Assembly: GCA_035507035.1 (NCBI GenBank)
Contig: DATJOJ010000007.1
Coordinates: forward strand, 115,504 to 179,503
Direction of reading: 5' to 3'
Length of the DNA: 64,000 bases
Origin: DATJOJ01 sp035507035
GTDB lineage: Bacteria; Acidobacteriota; Terriglobia; Terriglobales; Acidobacteriaceae
Shown: positions 53,358 to 61,787 of the stretch, in pieces
Layout of the letters: every line of letters begins with the position of its first letter
Numbering within the stretch: position 1 is the first letter of the stretch
The notes under the pieces: model-generated
What the model was told of the DNA's origin: nothing
Seen by the model: only the letters and a program-made list of their open reading frames with translations
Database searches by the model: none
Translations under genes and position numbers: made by a program

Positions 53358-53686
53358 AATCTTCTCCTCGCACTTGGCCAGCGAGACTTCTGCTCCGGCG
53401 GCATGAAATTGGAATCAAACGATGAGGATGCCGAAGCACTCCTGGCCAGTGCGCGCATAAACAGCCACGAAGCCGTAAAAAATGCCGGATCCAGCGGTGA
53501 GTACCGGACCCGGCGCAACTGTTCCCACGCGCACGACCCCTCGCAGGAGACCGGCGGGCTAGGCTTCGGCGGATGTCGCCTCCCATCCGCCGAATTATGC
53601 CGGTGCTCATGTTTGACTCCCGCGCGTCGCAGGCCACTGGCGAACCGTTTCTCTCGCCCTGGCGGGCACGTTTAGGAACAGTGAAA
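53358..53686. other. Intercistronic gap with strong hairpin
   Basis: This 329-base gap separates the cytochrome c and Fe-S genes on the same strand. It holds a perfect 11-bp stem with an 8-base loop (TTCGGCGGATG at 53565-53575 and its inverse at 53584-53594), without a T-tract. An arginine-rich open frame (start at about 53610 with GGGAG upstream) overlaps the Fe-S gene by 55 bases and does not look like a real protein. A short hydrophobic frame also exists. I see no gene I can support. Confidence 0.5.
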
Positions 53687-54019
53687 CTACTTCTTCTGTA
53701 GTGCGCGAATTGCAGCCACTGCTTCTTTGATCTGGTCCGGCGTCAATCCTTTGGTCGCAAATGCATGGGTCGCTTTCTTGCTCGGCCCGCCATTGGCGAT
53801 GAAGTCCGTTAGGTCGGCGTCTGACTTCGCCTTCACTTCGTCGGAAACCAAACTGGGAATCTTGGCTGCCGGTTTGCCCGCACCGTCCGCACCGTGGCAC
53901 ATCGCGCACTTTGCCTTAAAGGTGGCTCCGGCATCTTGTGCCCAGGATAGATTGGGAATCAGAATGAATAAAGCGACTGCAATAGTCACAATCACGATCG
54001 CGAGTTTCGTCATCTTCAT
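53687..54019 (-). CDS. Monohaem cytochrome c (class I type)
   Basis: A 110-residue protein from the ATG with GGAGAGG upstream. A signal peptide (KLAIVIVTIAVALFILIPN) ends near SWAQ and the haem site is CAMCH. The C-terminal motif that normally supplies the methionine ligand (MPxF before xLxxxxI) reads ATHAFATKGLT, with Thr-His at the Met-Pro position, so the sixth ligand may be histidine or absent. It is first in the NrfD redox operon and is a likely periplasmic electron carrier for it. A CRP-like operator lies about 145 bases upstream. Confidence 0.88.
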   Translation of the reverse strand: MKMTKLAIVIVTIAVALFILIPNLSWAQDAGATFKAKCAMCHGADGAGKPAAKIPSLVSDEVKAKSDADLTDFIANGGPSKKATHAFATKGLTPDQIKEAVAAIRALQKK

Positions 54020-54161
54020 AATTGCTTTCCTCTCCATATGGATTTGCTGGCCTTTCGTAACCGTTGCGAAATTCGCCCTTCGGCTACTTTGGCCTGTAAA
54101 CAAACTCAGCAGCCCAAAGCTGCAACTGATGAAATTTTCTGCTTTGTACCGGATTAACTGC

Positions 54162-54177
54162 TGTGACCCGAGTCACT
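54162..54177. promoter_or_regulatory. CRP-like operator upstream of cytochrome c operon
   Basis: TGTGACCCGAGTCACT matches TGTGA-N6-TCACA at nine of ten fixed positions and contains a perfect GTGAC-CCGA-GTCAC dyad. It is in the 315-base gap before the cytochrome gene. A related perfect site occurs upstream of the RIC gene at 1561. Nothing else clear is seen in the gap. Confidence 0.5.
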
Positions 54178-54334
54178 TTTGGGCGTGACCTACGGAGTGC
54201 AGAAATATGCCACAGGTCACACGGAGAACAACGCTTACCTTCACAATTTGCAGGATTTACGCGGTGGGGGGAGGCAGTCTGATAAAGGAATTTACCGATT
54301 CAGGACGGGTCAGGCTAGGTAGGATTGAAATTAA

Positions 54335-55417
54335 TCAAGTGGAAGAAACTTCCTTGCCGTTGACCTTACTTTCATTAGTTCTGGCCATCGCCATCTCGAC
54401 AATTTCGCCAATCAGCTCACTATAGGAACGACCCGAAGCTTTGGCCGCCATAGCAAATTCCTGCTTGCTCGAAAGCCACGGATTCGGGTTGGCCTCGATT
54501 ACATACACCTCGCCTTTCGGCGTCAGACGCATATCAATACGTCCGTAATCACGAAGTTTTACTGCATGGTAGGCAGCCAATCCCGTTTCCTGCAGGCGCT
54601 TCGTCGTTTCTTCGTCCAATTCGGTAACCAGATGCGACTTGGTCAGCTTGTGCGCCTGCGTATCTTTTTCAAACTTCACATCGTAGCTGGCAATTTTCGG
54701 CGTGCCATGGGGCAACTTTGAGAGATCCAACTCAACCAGCGGCAGCGCCTGCGCCTTCTCATAACTTCCCAGTACGCTGACGTAGATTTCCCGCCCTTCG
54801 ATGTACTCCTCGATCAGCGCCGGCGAATCAAACTCATTCTGGATATATTCCACTCGCTCCATCAATTCCTTCACGCTGCTCACCACGGCTTCGGCATCAA
54901 TCCCGATCGATCCATCCTCCCACACCGGTTTGACGATCAGCGGAAAGGAAACATCGTGCGCATGATCGATGCGTCCGCGATACGACATGGCAAAAAAAGG
55001 CGTCTTGATGCCGTGGAAGGCAAACATTTTCTTCGCGGTGGATTTGTCTTGAGCTAGAAAGTGCGCGTGCGGGCCGGCGCCAGTGTATGGAATGCTCAGC
55101 AGATCCATGTACGCAGCGACGTTCATTTCTTTGGTGTCGTCGCCGGCAAAGGATTCGGTGAGGTTGAATACGAGGTCCGCGCCGCATTTCGCCAGCGAGG
55201 TCAGGCTCTGTGGGGTACCATCGATCACCTGGTAGGAAGCCTCATGGCCCAGCTTGGTGAGAGCTTCGTAGATCTCTTCGCGGTCTTCTTTCTCGCGTTT
55301 TTTCTTGCTCTGCGGTTTTTTCTTTTTCTTGGGCTTTTCCTCGACGGCTTCCGGAGTGGGCACGTCCTCGCCCCAGATGTCGTAGAGCACCGCCACCTTC
55401 AGCTTTGCGCCAACCAT
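54335..55417 (-). CDS. ATP-grasp ligase (D-Ala-D-Ala ligase-like)
   Basis: A 360-residue ATP-grasp enzyme. The N-terminal VAVLYDIWGED region and the DLVFNLTESFAGDD stretch match D-alanine ligase-type N-domains; the ATP-binding core shows FPLIVKPVWEDGSIGI and VIEANPNPWLSSKQEF. A lysine-rich insert (about residues 28-45) is unusual. It probably joins a carboxylate to an amino group in an ATP-dependent reaction, but the substrates are not those of a plain Ddl because the surroundings contain no cell-wall genes. It follows a zinc metallopeptidase gene on the same strand. Confidence 0.88.
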   Translation of the reverse strand: MVGAKLKVAVLYDIWGEDVPTPEAVEEKPKKKKKPQSKKKREKEDREEIYEALTKLGHEASYQVIDGTPQSLTSLAKCGADLVFNLTESFAGDDTKEMNVAAYMDLLSIPYTGAGPHAHFLAQDKSTAKKMFAFHGIKTPFFAMSYRGRIDHAHDVSFPLIVKPVWEDGSIGIDAEAVVSSVKELMERVEYIQNEFDSPALIEEYIEGREIYVSVLGSYEKAQALPLVELDLSKLPHGTPKIASYDVKFEKDTQAHKLTKSHLVTELDEETTKRLQETGLAAYHAVKLRDYGRIDMRLTPKGEVYVIEANPNPWLSSKQEFAMAAKASGRSYSELIGEIVEMAMARTNESKVNGKEVSST

Positions 55418-55494
55418 TCGGCCTCCAGCCGATACCTTTATTATCTTCCTTCTCGTCGCCTCACTACCACTAACTTCGGTGCGTCAAATGTTGT

Positions 55495-55556
55495 TGTCAT
55501 CCTGAACAAGCCGGGTGCCGGGTGCCCCGCTCCTTGCCGGTTTTGCAAGGGGCGGG
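55495..55556. repeat. Composite repeat: TCATCCTGA head plus REP-like palindrome
   Basis: TGTCATCCTGA at 55495-55505 is followed by a 37-base palindrome (55520-55556) with a CCGCTCCTTGC/GCAAGGGGCGG stem. The palindrome is repeated at 61788 and 63287, and inverted at 63573. It lies between the metallopeptidase and ATP-grasp genes. Confidence 0.65.
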
Positions 55557-55570
55557 AATCATAAAAAGCA

Positions 55571-56578
55571 TCACGGCTGCACAAACTTTCCTCGATGCAC
55601 ATAATTCGTCGCGAGCGCCGTCGCGTACACGCTGATCTGAATCAAATGCTCCGCCTCGCGCTTCGCATCCGCAAACAAATTCAATTCGCCAATTCTCTTT
55701 TCGATCGATTCGATCAGCTTCTTGATCAGCGGCCGCTGAGCTCCCGTCCAATACGTCACTTTATCGACCACCGTCTTGCGATGATCATGCAAGAATTGCT
55801 GCGCCGGCTTCGCTCCCTTCCGCCTCTTCGACGTGTCGAAGATGTCCTGCAAATCCGCATCCAGCGCCAGATCGCCCAGCGCAACTTCTTGACCGTTGCG
55901 GTGATAAAACTCGCCAACGGTCATCTCCATTTCGTCGACCGTAAGGTCGGTCTCTCCACGCCGCCTGACTGGATCAGCATGGCCCAACTCCCGCGCAATC
56001 CGGTCCATGTAGCGCAGCTTCGCCATCGCGCCCCAGCCGCGATAGCGTTTGCGCCACGACGACCGCGGCGTCAGCCACACCGCAAATGTTTCCGCAAAAT
56101 CTTCGTCGGGATGCTTCTGCGCATACCACCCCGGCAAATGCCGGACATACTCCCGCGAAAATGGCACCGGCCTGTAAATATCGTGATATGGCCTGCGAAA
56201 TGGTCCGAACAGATGCTTCCACTCCGGGGTCCGGTGCAGCCGGTATGCGTAGTTGAACGCGTGTCCAGCTTCGTGCCGCAGATACATCATGGTCTCGCGC
56301 AGATCTTCAAGATCGTTCGTATCTCTTTCCAACTGCATCAGCGCCGGATCGGCCAAATAAAACGGCACGCCGATGACCGGTTCGCCCGAAGGACATCCCC
56401 ATTCGTCGGTCAAATAAATCGCTGGGTGGAATTTCGTCAACTTCTTGGCTGCCAATTCGCGATACAGTTGCTGCACCAGCCTCTCGATCGGCGAGCCTTC
56501 AATCTTCAGGCCCAGGTCGCGTATGCGCCTGCCGAGGATGTCTTGCGCTTCCGGCTTCGATGTTTCCGTTTCTTCCAC
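55571..56578 (-). CDS. Putative zinc-binding metallopeptidase
   Basis: A 335-residue protein if the GTG at 56578 is used (GCGAGA upstream); a TTG at 56644 would add 22 residues but lacks a ribosome site. The motif RHEAGHAFNYAYRLH is a zincin HExxH site, and DEDFAETFAVWL about 70 residues later probably supplies the third zinc ligand, as in the putative zinc-binding metallopeptidase family. No signal peptide is seen, so it is likely cytoplasmic. It is transcribed ahead of an ATP-grasp ligase; a linked peptide-forming and peptide-cleaving function is possible. Confidence 0.82.
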   Translation of the reverse strand: MEETETSKPEAQDILGRRIRDLGLKIEGSPIERLVQQLYRELAAKKLTKFHPAIYLTDEWGCPSGEPVIGVPFYLADPALMQLERDTNDLEDLRETMMYLRHEAGHAFNYAYRLHRTPEWKHLFGPFRRPYHDIYRPVPFSREYVRHLPGWYAQKHPDEDFAETFAVWLTPRSSWRKRYRGWGAMAKLRYMDRIARELGHADPVRRRGETDLTVDEMEMTVGEFYHRNGQEVALGDLALDADLQDIFDTSKRRKGAKPAQQFLHDHRKTVVDKVTYWTGAQRPLIKKLIESIEKRIGELNLFADAKREAEHLIQISVYATALATNYVHRGKFVQP

Positions 56579-56830
56579 GTGATCTCGCTCAAGACTAACA
56601 GGCGGTGCGCCGCGACATGCTGCGGCCACGCCGAAAAGACTCAACAGGAAAGATTATCAAGAGGAATCTCTATCCCCGGCATTACGCAGGTCACTCCTCA
56701 ACGCCAAGTGCGGCGATTTTGATTGGATGCTGGACGACAGCCTCATGTTCCTCGCTAGAACCCTGCCCTGGCAAGCCCAGTGCCGCTGGTATAGTTACCC
56801 GAGGAAGATTCACGTTTCCCACGAACTCGC

Positions 56831-57748
56831 ATGCCCAACCCGCTCTTTCTCGATGAAACCGCCGTTCGTGCCCGATTGAAAATGCCGGATCTGATCGAGG
56901 CCATGCAGCGTGCACTGGTGGAGTTCTCCTCCGGCAAGGTGCAACAACCGGTCCGCACCGTGCTTCCGTTCGGCGATCAAGCTTTTTTCGGACTGATGCC
57001 GACTTATATTCCCTCGCTTCCCGCTCTCGGCGCGAAACTGGTGGCCTTGTGTCCCGCAAACGCTAAGCGCGGGCTTGCGACTCATCAGGCGATGATCGCC
57101 ATGCTCGATCCTGAAACCGGCATCGTCAAAGCCATACTCGACGGGCGTTATATCACTGAAGTGCGCACCGCCGCGGTCTCGGCAGTTTCTGCTCAGCTAT
57201 TGGCAAGGAGAGACGCTCGCGTGCTTGCCATTCTTGGCTCCGGAGTTCAGGCTCGCAGTCACGTGGAGGCGCTGCGGCTGGTGCGGCATTTTTCCGAGAT
57301 TCGCGCTTGGAGTCCGAATCCTGAGCGCCTTCGTCAGTTCGCAAGAGAAACCGGAATTCACGCCGTCTCATCCGCCGAAGCTGCGGTCCGCGGCGCTGAC
57401 GTTGTTGTGACCGTAACCGCATCGCCGACGCCGGTCGTTACAAGCGACTGGGTCTCCGACGGCGCCCATATTATTGGGGTCGGCTCTTGTATACCCACAC
57501 ATCGCGAACTCGACCCCGCGCTGGTCTTGCGTACGCGTTTGATCGTGGATTCACGCGCAGCCGCTCTGAAAGAAGCTGGCGACATCGTCATGGGAATGAA
57601 CGAAGGCCGTTGGACAGCCGATCACATTCGAGCCGAACTGGGAGAACTTCCGGTCCGCGAAAATGATCGCGAGATTACGATCTTCAAGTCGTTAGGATTG
57701 GCAGTTGAAGATATTTTTGCCGCGCACTTGGTCCTTAACACAGCTTGA
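56831..57748 (+). CDS. Ornithine cyclodeaminase / mu-crystallin family protein
   Basis: A 305-residue NAD(P)-dependent enzyme. The N-terminal substrate domain includes VRTVLPFGDQAFF and TGIVKAILDGRYITEVRTAA, and the Rossmann motif is LAILGSGVQARSHVEAL. Family members include ornithine cyclodeaminase, alanine dehydrogenase of archaeal type and ketimine reductases, and sequence motifs alone do not settle which one this is. It is divergent from the metallopeptidase gene and convergent with the aminotransferase gene. Confidence 0.9.
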   Translation: MPNPLFLDETAVRARLKMPDLIEAMQRALVEFSSGKVQQPVRTVLPFGDQAFFGLMPTYIPSLPALGAKLVALCPANAKRGLATHQAMIAMLDPETGIVKAILDGRYITEVRTAAVSAVSAQLLARRDARVLAILGSGVQARSHVEALRLVRHFSEIRAWSPNPERLRQFARETGIHAVSSAEAAVRGADVVVTVTASPTPVVTSDWVSDGAHIIGVGSCIPTHRELDPALVLRTRLIVDSRAAALKEAGDIVMGMNEGRWTADHIRAELGELPVRENDREITIFKSLGLAVEDIFAAHLVLNTA

Positions 57749-57831
57749 ATCGAGCAACCTTTTAAACCCTAACCCGAGGAGCGCCGCGCCGAGGAATCTG
57801 CTTTTCTCCCAAATAACAGTGGCGAAGAGCG

Positions 57832-58989
57832 CTACCCCTTGTATCCCTCCGCCGCGAGCGCCTTCTTAAACTCTCTCAACAGGAACTGCAAATTCTCATC
57901 CGTTGCCAGTGGCCCCATAATTCCGATTCGGAATACCTTCCCTGCCAGCGGACCGAATCCACCCGGAATCTCAATTCCCTGCTCCGCCAGCAATCTTGCT
58001 CGCACTTTCGCATCATCGATTCCATCCGGAACGCAAACCGTATTCAGCGTCCAAATCCGATGCCCTTCGCGCACATGCATCTTCAAGCCCATCGCCTCGA
58101 TCGCCTGCACAAAGCTTTTGTGGCAGCGCTGATGCCGCGCCCACCGGTTCTCAATTCCTTCCTCAGCGATCACCGCCAGTGCCTCGCGGAGTGCGTAGAA
58201 CATCGAAATCGGCGCTGTGTGATGATACCGATGCGACACCGTGGTGTAATCGCGGATCATCTTTATATCCAGATACCAGCTTCGCACCGGCGTTTTGCGC
58301 TTGCCCAGCCAATCCATCGCCCGCTGTGACAAGAACATCGGCGACAGCCCGGGGGGGCAACTCAAGCCCTTCTGTGAGCAGCTATAGGCAATGTCGATTC
58401 CCGTCTCGTCCACGTCTACCGGCATCGATCCCAGTGTGGTCACGCAGTCCGCAATGACCAACGCACCTGCCTCATGCGTCGCTTTGCAAATCGCCTTACC
58501 CGGCTGCAAAGCCCCAGTCGAAGTCTCCGCATTTACAAAAGCCACCACCTGCGGCTTCTCCCGCCGAATAAAGTCCGCCGCCTCCTGATCGTCAAACGTC
58601 TCACCCCACGGTTTCTCGAACCGCACCAGGTTCGCCCCGTGCCGTTTGCCCATTTCGCTGATGCGGTCGCAAAAGTATCCATTGGCAAACACCGCAAACT
58701 TCGCGCCCTCCTCGACAAAATTCGCTACCGAGGCTTCCATGCCCGCGCTGCCCGTCCCCGAAATCACCATGGTCACGCCGTTCGTTGTGCCATACGCCAT
58801 CTTTAGCAATTGTTCGATCTCGCCCATGATCTGAAAAAAATACGGGTCCAGATGCCCGACAATGGGCTTCGATAGCGCTTCATACACCCGCGGATGCACC
58901 ATGCTCGGCCCCGGCCCGAACAAATACCTTTTTGGCGGATGAAGGGCAGACAAAGTCGTTGCAGCAGGAATCTCTTGGGTTGTGCTCAT
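57832..58989 (-). CDS. Class V PLP-dependent aminotransferase
   Basis: A 385-residue enzyme of the serine-pyruvate/alanine-glyoxylate type. The cofactor lysine is in CSQKGLSCPPGLSP, preceded by the pyridine-contacting DCVTTLGSMPVDVDE. N-terminal YLFGPGPSMVHP and SGTGSAGMEA match the family. It transfers an amino group from alanine or serine, or serves as a related aminotransferase; the exact acceptor is unknown. It is oriented towards the ornithine-cyclodeaminase-like gene. Confidence 0.92.
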   Translation of the reverse strand: MSTTQEIPAATTLSALHPPKRYLFGPGPSMVHPRVYEALSKPIVGHLDPYFFQIMGEIEQLLKMAYGTTNGVTMVISGTGSAGMEASVANFVEEGAKFAVFANGYFCDRISEMGKRHGANLVRFEKPWGETFDDQEAADFIRREKPQVVAFVNAETSTGALQPGKAICKATHEAGALVIADCVTTLGSMPVDVDETGIDIAYSCSQKGLSCPPGLSPMFLSQRAMDWLGKRKTPVRSWYLDIKMIRDYTTVSHRYHHTAPISMFYALREALAVIAEEGIENRWARHQRCHKSFVQAIEAMGLKMHVREGHRIWTLNTVCVPDGIDDAKVRARLLAEQGIEIPGGFGPLAGKVFRIGIMGPLATDENLQFLLREFKKALAAEGYKG

Positions 58990-59069
58990 GCTCTAGGCCT
59001 CATGCCCATGAAGATGACAACTCTGCGTTCTGGGTTTACCCGACGGATTATATCGCCCGTCCATCTCCG

Positions 59070-59121
59070 GCGTCATCCCGAAGCCCCGCGCCTTATCCAG
59101 CGGGGCAAGGGATCTCACAGC
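59070..59121. repeat. TCATCCCGAAG-type palindromic repeat, second copy
   Basis: Near-identical to 44118-44169, in the same orientation: GCGTCATCCCGAAGCCCCGC head, CCCCGC/GCGGGG pair, GGGATCTCACAGC tail. It lies in the 395-base gap between the aminotransferase and PilZ-SPOR genes, in which I see no other clear signal. Confidence 0.6.
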
Positions 59122-59384
59122 GACCCCGTGTTATCCACTACAGACTTTTGAACTGGCGGCTAACCGCCGCAACCCGGTTCTCCAGAGAATACTGCCCTTT
59201 TTTCAACTGAACCAGATATTGTGCAACGGCCCGGACGGGTGTATATTACCGCTCGGTCGAAAAATCGGAAAATAGAAACTCCGACGCACGACCACCGCCG
59301 GTTAGTTTCCTAATTTCCCGATGGACTCGATTGCAGCGAACGCTGTGAGCCACTTGTCTAACGTTTCAACTCATTGATATTGCC

Positions 59385-60995
59385 ATGGCATCCCTCGAGC
59401 GCCGCCAAACTGAACGCAACACTTTAGAGAAGCACGCCTATATCAGTATTGAGCCGAACAATGTCGGCATCGTTTTGAACGTCTCCTCCGGTGGACTTTG
59501 CTTCCACTCCATCGATCCCATCAAGCCCAACGGGACGATCCGCTTTGGCTTCTCCGACCAGCAACGGCGGGTCGAAGCCGAAGGGGTCCTGGTATGGAGC
59601 GATGAATCTCAAAAGGCAGGCGTACGCTTTACTTCGCTTTCGGCCGTGGCCCGCGATCGCGTCCGCGGTTGGCTCGCCCAGCCCGGAGCTCTGCCCCGGC
59701 CAGCAGCCCGCAACGGACACAGTGCCCCCGATGTGTTACATCCCGTCGATCCCTCGGCACTCACCGCTGCGTCTCCTGAACCCAGACCCCACGTACGACT
59801 GAACGGATTTTCGGGCGGGTTGGCTACCGGCCTCCTCGTGTCACTTCTTGTGACTTGTGGATTTGTTTTTCACGGCTATCGCCACGAATTCGGCGAGTGG
59901 CTGATCCGCACCGGCGAACGATTCGCTGCCAAGCCACAATCGCAATCCGTAGCCCTCGCAGCCCCGCCGGCGACGGCCTCTCCCGCGACAGCGGAGCCAT
60001 CCACGGTATCGCCGCCACAAAAAGTCGTGCCGCTCCCTAAGCAGAGCGTGGTGCCCGAGCCCAAGACCGTTGAGCCAAAGACTGCCGAGGCGAAGCCTTC
60101 CGAGTCAAAAGTTCCCGAGTTAAAGAATGCCGCACTCTCGCCAGCTGCGACCGGCAAGGCTGACAAAGCTCAGAAAGAACCCGAGCGAATTGCGGCACAA
60201 ACTCCCCCAAATCCGGTTAAGCCTCAAACAATCGCCAAGCTCGATCCCCCCGACCCACCCGTCGCGACCAGCACAAGGCCCGCGAGTAATCCCGCGCCTA
60301 AAGTTGATACGCCTGCCGTCGTCACACCGCCCCCGTCCCGGCCTTCGACTTCTGTTCCCGCGACTTCAGCCCCGGTCGCAGCCAGCCTGGTTGCGGCTAA
60401 ACTCGATTCCACTCCGAAACCTGAGCCGGTTTCTCAACCCACGGTCAGCACGGAAGAATCGAAACCGACGAACGCACCGGCGATTTCGGAGACTTTCTTC
60501 GACGTCGGCAAGTTCAAGAATCCCCTGCAGGCCCACGACGAAGTCGATAAAGTCGCCAAGCTCGGCTTTCCTGTGACGGCAGTGCAGAAGGGTTTTCTCT
60601 GGACCAGCTCCTACCACATATTAGTAGGCCCTTACGGCGACGAGTCACTCGCGAAAACCACGCACGACAGCCTGGTCACCGACGGTTACAATCCACGAAC
60701 TTTCGAGAGAGGGTCTCGCGACCTAACCGTGGCCTCCACCCTCTCGACCGGCGGCGCGCGCTTGCCCGAGGGAGAATACGTCATCAGTTGGGAGTCTTAC
60801 ATCGGCAATGCCAGCGTAAAGTTCCTGCATAACAGCCTGGTTGTTGCTACCGCCAATGCAAAGTGGGTGAAACGCGACGTCAAATATCCGCGGGATGCCT
60901 ACGTCTACAAACGGAACGCCGACGGCTCGCACACGCTCCTCGAAATTCATTTCCAGGGGATGCGCCAGGCGCTGGTCTTCGGTAAATCATCCTGA
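59385..60995 (+). CDS. PilZ-SPOR membrane fusion protein
   Basis: A 536-residue protein. Residues 1-105 form a PilZ domain (ERRQTERNTLEKHAYI, LNVSSGGLCF), then a membrane helix (about 145-163). A long Pro/Ala/Lys-rich linker (about 180-370) is followed by a SPOR domain (FFDVGKFKNPLQAHDEV, ILVGPYGDESLA) and a C-terminal beta-rich domain. SPOR binds denuded peptidoglycan and PilZ binds c-di-GMP, so the protein could couple cytoplasmic c-di-GMP to the septal wall. The ATG has no strong ribosome site. The fusion itself is seen; the function is inferred. Confidence 0.85.
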   Translation: MASLERRQTERNTLEKHAYISIEPNNVGIVLNVSSGGLCFHSIDPIKPNGTIRFGFSDQQRRVEAEGVLVWSDESQKAGVRFTSLSAVARDRVRGWLAQPGALPRPAARNGHSAPDVLHPVDPSALTAASPEPRPHVRLNGFSGGLATGLLVSLLVTCGFVFHGYRHEFGEWLIRTGERFAAKPQSQSVALAAPPATASPATAEPSTVSPPQKVVPLPKQSVVPEPKTVEPKTAEAKPSESKVPELKNAALSPAATGKADKAQKEPERIAAQTPPNPVKPQTIAKLDPPDPPVATSTRPASNPAPKVDTPAVVTPPPSRPSTSVPATSAPVAASLVAAKLDSTPKPEPVSQPTVSTEESKPTNAPAISETFFDVGKFKNPLQAHDEVDKVAKLGFPVTAVQKGFLWTSSYHILVGPYGDESLAKTTHDSLVTDGYNPRTFERGSRDLTVASTLSTGGARLPEGEYVISWESYIGNASVKFLHNSLVVATANAKWVKRDVKYPRDAYVYKRNADGSHTLLEIHFQGMRQALVFGKSS

Positions 60996-61037
60996 TTCCG
61001 ATTTTTCGTTAACCACGCCGATTTCCGATACACCGCA

Positions 61038-61781
61038 ATGATTGTCACCACCGATTCCATCGACATCCCGCTCCCCGGTTCGCCCATGCGTACTTTCGTT
61101 GCCGCTCCCAAAGCCGAGGGCCGCTATCCTGGCATCTGGTGCTATTCCGATATTTTTCAGCTCACGTCGCCCACTTTGCGAACCTGCGTTCGCCTGGCCG
61201 GCTACGGATTCGTCGTAGCCGCTCCCGAAATCTATCGCCGCATCGAGCCGCCAGGGACTGTAATTCCCTTCGATGACGCCGGGCGCACTCGCGGCCTCAA
61301 CGATGCCGCCAAGACTTCTGCGGCGCATTTCGACGACGATTGCCGCTCCGGTCTCGACTGGCTATCCCGACATCCCAAGGTTGCGCCCGGAAAAATCGGC
61401 GCGCTGGGATTTTGCATCGGCGGCCATCTCGCCTTTCGCGCCGCCTTTCAACCCGACGTCCGTGTGACCGTCTGTTACTACGCCACCGGCCTGCACGACG
61501 GCAAACTCGGCCAAGACGCCGACGCTGGATCCCTCGTCCGCGCTGGCGAAATCCGCGGCGAACTGCTCATGATTTTCGGAACCAAAGATCCTCACGTCCC
61601 TGAGTCCGGCCGCGAAGTCATCGACCGCGCTCTCAAAAATTCCGGCATTCGCTACAACACCTCGCTCTTCCCCGCGGAGCATGCCTTCACCCGCGACGAA
61701 GGTCCGCGCTTCGATCCCGAAGCCACCGACCTGGCTTTCGCCCGGATGATCGCCCTATTCCGCGAGGTCTTCGCAAAGTAG
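61038..61781 (+). CDS. Dienelactone hydrolase-family protein
   Basis: A 247-residue alpha/beta hydrolase with a cysteine nucleophile elbow (LGFCIGGHLAFR) and a C-terminal catalytic histidine (AEHAFTRDEGP). This is the DLH pattern. The enzyme may hydrolyse lactones or related esters; the substrate is unknown. It follows the PilZ-SPOR gene by about 40 bases on the same strand, with no obvious joint role. Confidence 0.9.
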   Translation: MIVTTDSIDIPLPGSPMRTFVAAPKAEGRYPGIWCYSDIFQLTSPTLRTCVRLAGYGFVVAAPEIYRRIEPPGTVIPFDDAGRTRGLNDAAKTSAAHFDDDCRSGLDWLSRHPKVAPGKIGALGFCIGGHLAFRAAFQPDVRVTVCYYATGLHDGKLGQDADAGSLVRAGEIRGELLMIFGTKDPHVPESGREVIDRALKNSGIRYNTSLFPAEHAFTRDEGPRFDPEATDLAFARMIALFREVFAK

Positions 61782-61787
61782 ATAAAC

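Noticed and set aside
53302..53610. Arginine-rich open frame before the Fe-S gene
   Set aside because: Despite a GGGAG site, it overlaps the Fe-S gene by 55 bases and its composition is that of a GC-rich wrong-frame reading; the strong hairpin also argues against coding.
54207..54425. Plus-strand frame between the cytochrome c and ATP-grasp genes
   Set aside because: Overlaps the ATP-grasp coding end in antisense, with no domain or ribosome site.
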